Shown here: positions 6,233-8,329 of the stretch, one piece after another
How the letters are laid out: each line of letters begins with the position of its first letter
How positions within the stretch are numbered: the stretch's first letter is position 1
Assembly (NCBI GenBank): GCA_015066165.1
Contig: SVOX01000064.1
Coordinates: 1 to 8,329, forward strand
Source of the DNA: Oscillospiraceae bacterium
Lineage (GTDB): Bacteria > Bacillota > Clostridia > Oscillospirales > Acutalibacteraceae
Length of the DNA stretch: 8,329 nt
Reading direction: 5' to 3'
The notes under the pieces: model-generated
What the model saw: the letters and a program-made list of their open reading frames with translations, nothing else
Database searches by the model: none
What the model was told of the DNA's origin: nothing
Program-made: the position numbers and the translations under genes

Positions 6233-7014
6233 TGTTTAAAGATATTAAACTTTTTCTTTTTGATATGGACGGAACTCTTTATCTCGGCGATAATCTTTTC
6301 TCTTTCACAAAAGAACTTTTAAGCGAGATAAAGTCAAAAGGTAAGCGTTATATGTTTATGACAAATAACTCTTCTAAAAGTGTTTCGGCTTATATTGAAA
6401 AACTTGAAAAATTGGGTATAAAAGCCCAAAAAGAAGATTTTATAACATCTTCACAAGCGACGGCTTTCTATCTTAAAAAACATTATAAAGATGCACGTCT
6501 TTATGTTTGCGGTACAAAATCGTTAAAGCAAGAGCTTTGTGAAAACGGTTTTATTGTGACCGAAAATATAGATGAGGTTGACCTTGTGGTTATGGGCTAT
6601 GATACCGAACTTGATTATAAAAAACTTTGGGATGTATCATATTTGCTCACAACACGTGAGTTGCCGTACATTGCCACCAACCCTGATTATGTGTGTCCTA
6701 CCGAGTGGGGAAGTGTGCCCGACTGTGGCAGCGTTTGTGATATGATTTTTAACGCAACGGGTAAAAGACCGCTCTTTATCGGTAAACCCGAACCGTTAAT
6801 GCCGCTTCTTGCAATGGAGCAATGCGGCTATAAAAGGGAAGAAACCGCAGTAATCGGCGACCGTATTTATACCGACGTTAAAAGCGGTGTAAACGCAGGT
6901 GCACTTGCAGTGCTTGTTATGAGCGGTGAAACCACAGAAGAAATTTTACAAGCATCAGAAGTAAAACCAGATTTGGTACTTAAAGATGCCGGTGAAATAA
7001 TGAAAACATTATAA
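6232..7014 (+). CDS. HAD-IIA family phosphatase (NagD/AraL/phosphoglycolate-phosphatase-like)
   Basis: The 260-residue protein has all HAD phosphatase motifs. Motif I is FLFDMDGTLYLGD with nucleophile D11 and acid/base D13, motif II is MTNNSSKS (T44-N45-N46), motif III lysine is K185 in FIGKPEPLM, and motif IV is VIGDRIYTDVKSG with D210 and D215. The TNNSS and GDRxxTD signatures and the cap inserted between motifs II and III (about 60-175) place it in subclass IIA, with NagD, AraL, p-nitrophenylphosphatase and eukaryotic PGP. Known substrates in the family are sugar phosphates, phosphoglycolate, phospholactate and glycerol phosphate, and sequence alone does not choose among them. The ATG shares one base with the malic enzyme stop (TAATG), with AGGAG about 12 nt upstream, so translation is probably coupled. 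Its place in a GlpP-led operon makes a C3 phosphate or a toxic by-product of pyruvate/PEP metabolism plausible (inference). Confidence 0.9.
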   Translation: MFKDIKLFLFDMDGTLYLGDNLFSFTKELLSEIKSKGKRYMFMTNNSSKSVSAYIEKLEKLGIKAQKEDFITSSQATAFYLKKHYKDARLYVCGTKSLKQELCENGFIVTENIDEVDLVVMGYDTELDYKKLWDVSYLLTTRELPYIATNPDYVCPTEWGSVPDCGSVCDMIFNATGKRPLFIGKPEPLMPLLAMEQCGYKREETAVIGDRIYTDVKSGVNAGALAVLVMSGETTEEILQASEVKPDLVLKDAGEIMKTL

Positions 7015-7018
7015 TAAA

Positions 7019-7046
7019 AACCGCTCTATCAAACGATAGGGCGGTT
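7019..7046. terminator. Bidirectional terminator between convergent genes
   Basis: AACCGCTCTATC (7019-7030), loop AAAC (7031-7034) and GATAGGGCGGTT (7035-7046) form a 12-bp stem with one G-U pair. On the minus strand the stem is followed by TTTTTATT, a good U-tract. On the plus strand the tail (AAATTTTAA) is weaker. It serves the operon ending at 7014 and the isomerase-like gene ending at 7029, whose stop codon falls across the loop and first stem base. Confidence 0.88.
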
Positions 7047-7808
7047 AAATTTTAATGCCGATTCATAGGCATTTTTTAAGAAAATTTCATATTGTTCGGT
7101 TTTGTTTTCGGCTTCTAAAATAACCGATGTTTCAAATGGCTTTGTTTTGTTAAGCAAGGCCATTTTTTCTTGCCAGTTTATTGTGCCGTTTGTGTCAAAG
7201 GGGAGTAGGTGTAGGTCGTTTTTGCCATCGTTATCGTGTAGGTGCATAGTAATTAAACGCTTGGCATAACTTTCCAAAAAGTAATGGTTTGGTGTAAAGG
7301 CATTTTCGTGACCGCTATCATAACAAAAACCAATATTTTTTGAATCAATATTATCAAGCACAAAGCGTAAGTGTTTGGCAGAGACAGAGTTTTCAAAAGC
7401 GATTTCTACATTGTTTTCAACTGCAGTATCGGTGATTTTTAAAAAGTTTAGCAACGCTTTGTTGGATGGTTCACTTGGTGGAACCAAACCCCAAGTTACG
7501 TGTAATACGCCGGTTTTTATGCCAAGTTTTGCCATGTTTGAAATTTCATCTTTTATGCTTTGTACCGCTAAATTTGAGTTGTTTTCCCAAAGTGCGTTTG
7601 CATAACTTCCGGTTAAGTGAACGGCTTTGATGGGCAGTGTGTATTTTTGGGCGAGTTTTAGTTGATTTTCCCAAGTGGTTTCGGTTGGTGCTAATTCTTT
7701 TTCAAAATTAAGACACGCAAAATCAAACCCTGCGTTTTTAATTGCGCAGATGCGTTTTTCTAATGGTATTTCACGATTAAAGGCAGTATATATTCCGGCT
7801 TTTTTCAT
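7029..7808 (-). CDS. Sugar phosphate isomerase/epimerase family protein (xylose-isomerase-like TIM barrel)
   Basis: The 259-residue protein has the pattern of the AP_endonuc_2/xylose-isomerase-like TIM barrel. Candidate metal and active-site residues lie at strand ends: H64 in AVHLTG, H103 in LHVTWG, E139 in AFENS, D164 and H167 in CYDSGHENAF, H191-D192 in MHLHDNDG, H200 in DLHLLPF, and E232 in VILEAEN. The NGTINW segment after the loop is a common family feature (GxxDW-like). The family covers isomerases, epimerases, inosose dehydratases and endonuclease-IV relatives, so the reaction is unknown. ATG at 7808 is chosen because GTGGGTGAT lies just upstream; an in-frame GTG at 7820 lies inside that site. 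It is transcribed alone from a strong promoter at 7828-7856. The gene ends inside the shared terminator hairpin. Confidence 0.85.
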   Translation of the reverse strand: MKKAGIYTAFNREIPLEKRICAIKNAGFDFACLNFEKELAPTETTWENQLKLAQKYTLPIKAVHLTGSYANALWENNSNLAVQSIKDEISNMAKLGIKTGVLHVTWGLVPPSEPSNKALLNFLKITDTAVENNVEIAFENSVSAKHLRFVLDNIDSKNIGFCYDSGHENAFTPNHYFLESYAKRLITMHLHDNDGKNDLHLLPFDTNGTINWQEKMALLNKTKPFETSVILEAENKTEQYEIFLKNAYESALKFNRPIV

Positions 7809-7811
7809 AAT

Positions 7812-7820
7812 ATCACCCAC
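7812..7820 (-). promoter_or_regulatory. Ribosome binding site that selects the ATG at 7808
   Basis: On the minus strand GTGGGTGAT matches the extended anti-16S complement and lies 3 nt before ATG at 7808. It also contains the in-frame GTG at 7820, which would have no ribosome site and would sit one base from the predicted transcript start. Confidence 0.6.
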
Positions 7821-7827
7821 TGGGAAC

Positions 7828-7856
7828 AGTATAACAAAGTTTTATTGCAGTTTCAA
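7828..7856 (-). promoter_or_regulatory. Sigma-A promoter for the isomerase-like gene
   Basis: On the minus strand TTGAAA (7856-7851), a 17-bp spacer and TATACT (7833-7828) match 5 of 6 bases in each element. The likely start is A at 7821, giving an unusually short leader of about 13 nt that consists almost entirely of the ribosome site. Confidence 0.72.
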
Positions 7857-7899
7857 GTTAAAAGTTTGCAATATAACCGTAATTTTATGCCGTTTTTTA

Positions 7900-7928
7900 T
7901 TGACATTATTTTTTATTAGTGGTAAAAT
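7900..7928 (+). promoter_or_regulatory. Candidate plus-strand promoter with no sense gene downstream
   Basis: TTGACA (7900-7905), a 17-bp spacer and TAAAAT (7923-7928) form a near-perfect sigma-A promoter. Transcription would start near 7935 and run antisense through the small minus-strand gene at 7931-8242. It may drive an antisense RNA, or it may be a chance match in AT-rich DNA. Confidence 0.4.
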
Positions 7929-7930
7929 TG

Positions 7931-8242
7931 TTAATAATAGGGCGATTTTGTTTTATTTTGCAAAATTGTAATAGATTTTATACATTTTACTGCAATAATC
8001 GTTTTGTTTTTGTTTTGAAGATTTATTGTTATAAAATTTTTGTTAAAGTTTTCTAAAATACCTATTTTATTATTGTTTGCAAGATGTGAAATAAATTCTA
8101 TTTCAACAAGACAACCTAAAAATTCGTTAAAATAATTGTTTTCAGTTTGAAAATCATTGTTTTCAAATTCCGAATTTAAGTAGTCTTGGTAATATGTTAA
8201 GTCGTTCTCGTTTGTTATAGGTATTGGGAAGTTGTTATTCAT
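7931..8242 (-). CDS. Small Asn-rich protein, possible spore-coat-type beta-barrel
   Basis: The 103-residue protein is rich in asparagine, with a polar N-terminal half (MNNNFPIP, YYQDYLNSEF). Its second half has the pattern FLGCLVEIEFI, KIGILENFNKNFITINL and IIAVKCIKSITIL. The spacing of Gly, alternating hydrophobics and short strands recalls small Sm-like/DUF2642-type proteins of spore-forming Firmicutes, in which a GKxVxIEF strand is followed by GxLxxVGxxFIxL and a final SIKFVTI-like strand. This resemblance is from memory and weak. ATG at 8242 is chosen because GGAG lies 8 nt upstream; an in-frame GTG at 8251 overlaps that site. No signal peptide or membrane segment is evident. No convincing sigma-A promoter is seen; a CATAGTAT element just upstream looks more like sporulation -10 elements. 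No clear terminator follows before the isomerase-like gene. Confidence 0.62.
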   Translation of the reverse strand: MNNNFPIPITNENDLTYYQDYLNSEFENNDFQTENNYFNEFLGCLVEIEFISHLANNNKIGILENFNKNFITINLQNKNKTIIAVKCIKSITILQNKTKSPYY

Positions 8243-8268
8243 AAAAAACACTCCAAATTTGTTTTAGT

Positions 8269-8279
8269 ACATACTATGT
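8269..8279. promoter_or_regulatory. Sporulation-type -10-like dyad upstream of the small Asn-rich gene
   Basis: ACATACTATGT is a 5+1+5 inverted repeat. Read on the minus strand it gives CATAGTATG, close to -10 elements of forespore (CATnnTA) and mother-cell (CATAnnnT) sigma factors. It would start transcription about 20 nt before the ATG at 8242. A matching -35 is not clear, so this is tentative. Confidence 0.25.
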
Positions 8280-8301
8280 TGAAAGTTGAGGGTAAGTGCT
8301 T

Positions 8302-8329
8302 GTGGAAAAGGTTAGTGAATTATTTGGTA
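8302..8329 (+). CDS. Possible start of a gene leaving the right edge (type III glutamine synthetase-like?)
   Basis: GTG at 8302 opens a frame reading MEKVSELFG up to the window end. A GAGGG ribosome-like site (8288-8292) lies 9 nt upstream. Type III glutamine synthetases (GlnN) of Clostridia start with a similar short segment ending in ELFGSMVFN, so this may be the first nine codons of such a gene. An alternative GTG in the same frame lies at 8296. Only nine residues are visible, and other frames are also open over this short stretch, including one from ATG at 8276, so both existence and identity are uncertain. Confidence 0.3.

Noticed and set aside
7675..7971. A 98-codon plus-strand frame crossing the isomerase-like gene start and intergenic region.
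   Set aside because: It is antisense to the gene start and promoter of the isomerase-like gene, with no ribosome site or protein-like pattern.

Overview
The window looks like a chromosomal segment of a low-G+C Firmicute, most likely an anaerobic member of the Clostridia (Oscillospirales/Eubacteriales type). The basis is AT-rich coding sequence, strong GGAGG-type ribosome sites, consensus sigma-A promoters, a clostridial-type pyruvate phosphate dikinase start and a GlpP-family antiterminator. No rRNA, tRNA, CRISPR array, insertion sequence or phage gene was seen. The genus assignment is inference.

Layout. Positions 1-126 (minus) are the first 42 codons of pyruvate, phosphate dikinase, which reads leftward out of the window. 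A 278-bp divergent intergenic region follows, with a candidate promoter for each direction. Positions 405-3254 (plus) hold a three-gene unit: a DUF5058-like membrane protein, a second polytopic membrane protein, and a membrane-anchored M20 metallopeptidase with all its metal ligands. A perfect-consensus promoter (TTGACA, 17 bp, TATAAT) at 3262-3290 then starts a second plus-strand operon, 3370-7014: glpP-type antiterminator, LDH2/MDH2-type malate/lactate dehydrogenase, malic enzyme and a HAD-IIA phosphatase. Within about 12 nt of the predicted transcription start lies a 13-bp perfect hairpin followed by a U-rich tract. This is the kind of leader terminator that GlpP proteins control. A convergent terminator at 7019-7046 separates this operon from two minus-strand genes: a xylose-isomerase-like TIM-barrel protein (7029-7808) and a small Asn-rich protein (7931-8242) that may be a spore-coat-type beta-barrel. 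At the right edge a short plus-strand reading frame may be the start of a further gene, possibly type III glutamine synthetase.

How the genes work together. PPDK (pyruvate/PEP), malic enzyme (malate/pyruvate) and the LDH2/MDH2 dehydrogenase (malate/oxaloacetate or lactate/pyruvate) all sit at the PEP-pyruvate-malate node. The HAD-IIA phosphatase could be a clean-up enzyme for phosphorylated side products, or could act on a C3 phosphate. The most interesting regulatory idea is that a glycerol-3-phosphate-responsive antiterminator controls its own operon of C3/C4-acid enzymes through the leader hairpin. The membrane pair plus M20 enzyme looks like a dedicated uptake-and-hydrolysis module, possibly for peptides or N-acyl amino acids. 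Both ideas are inferences.
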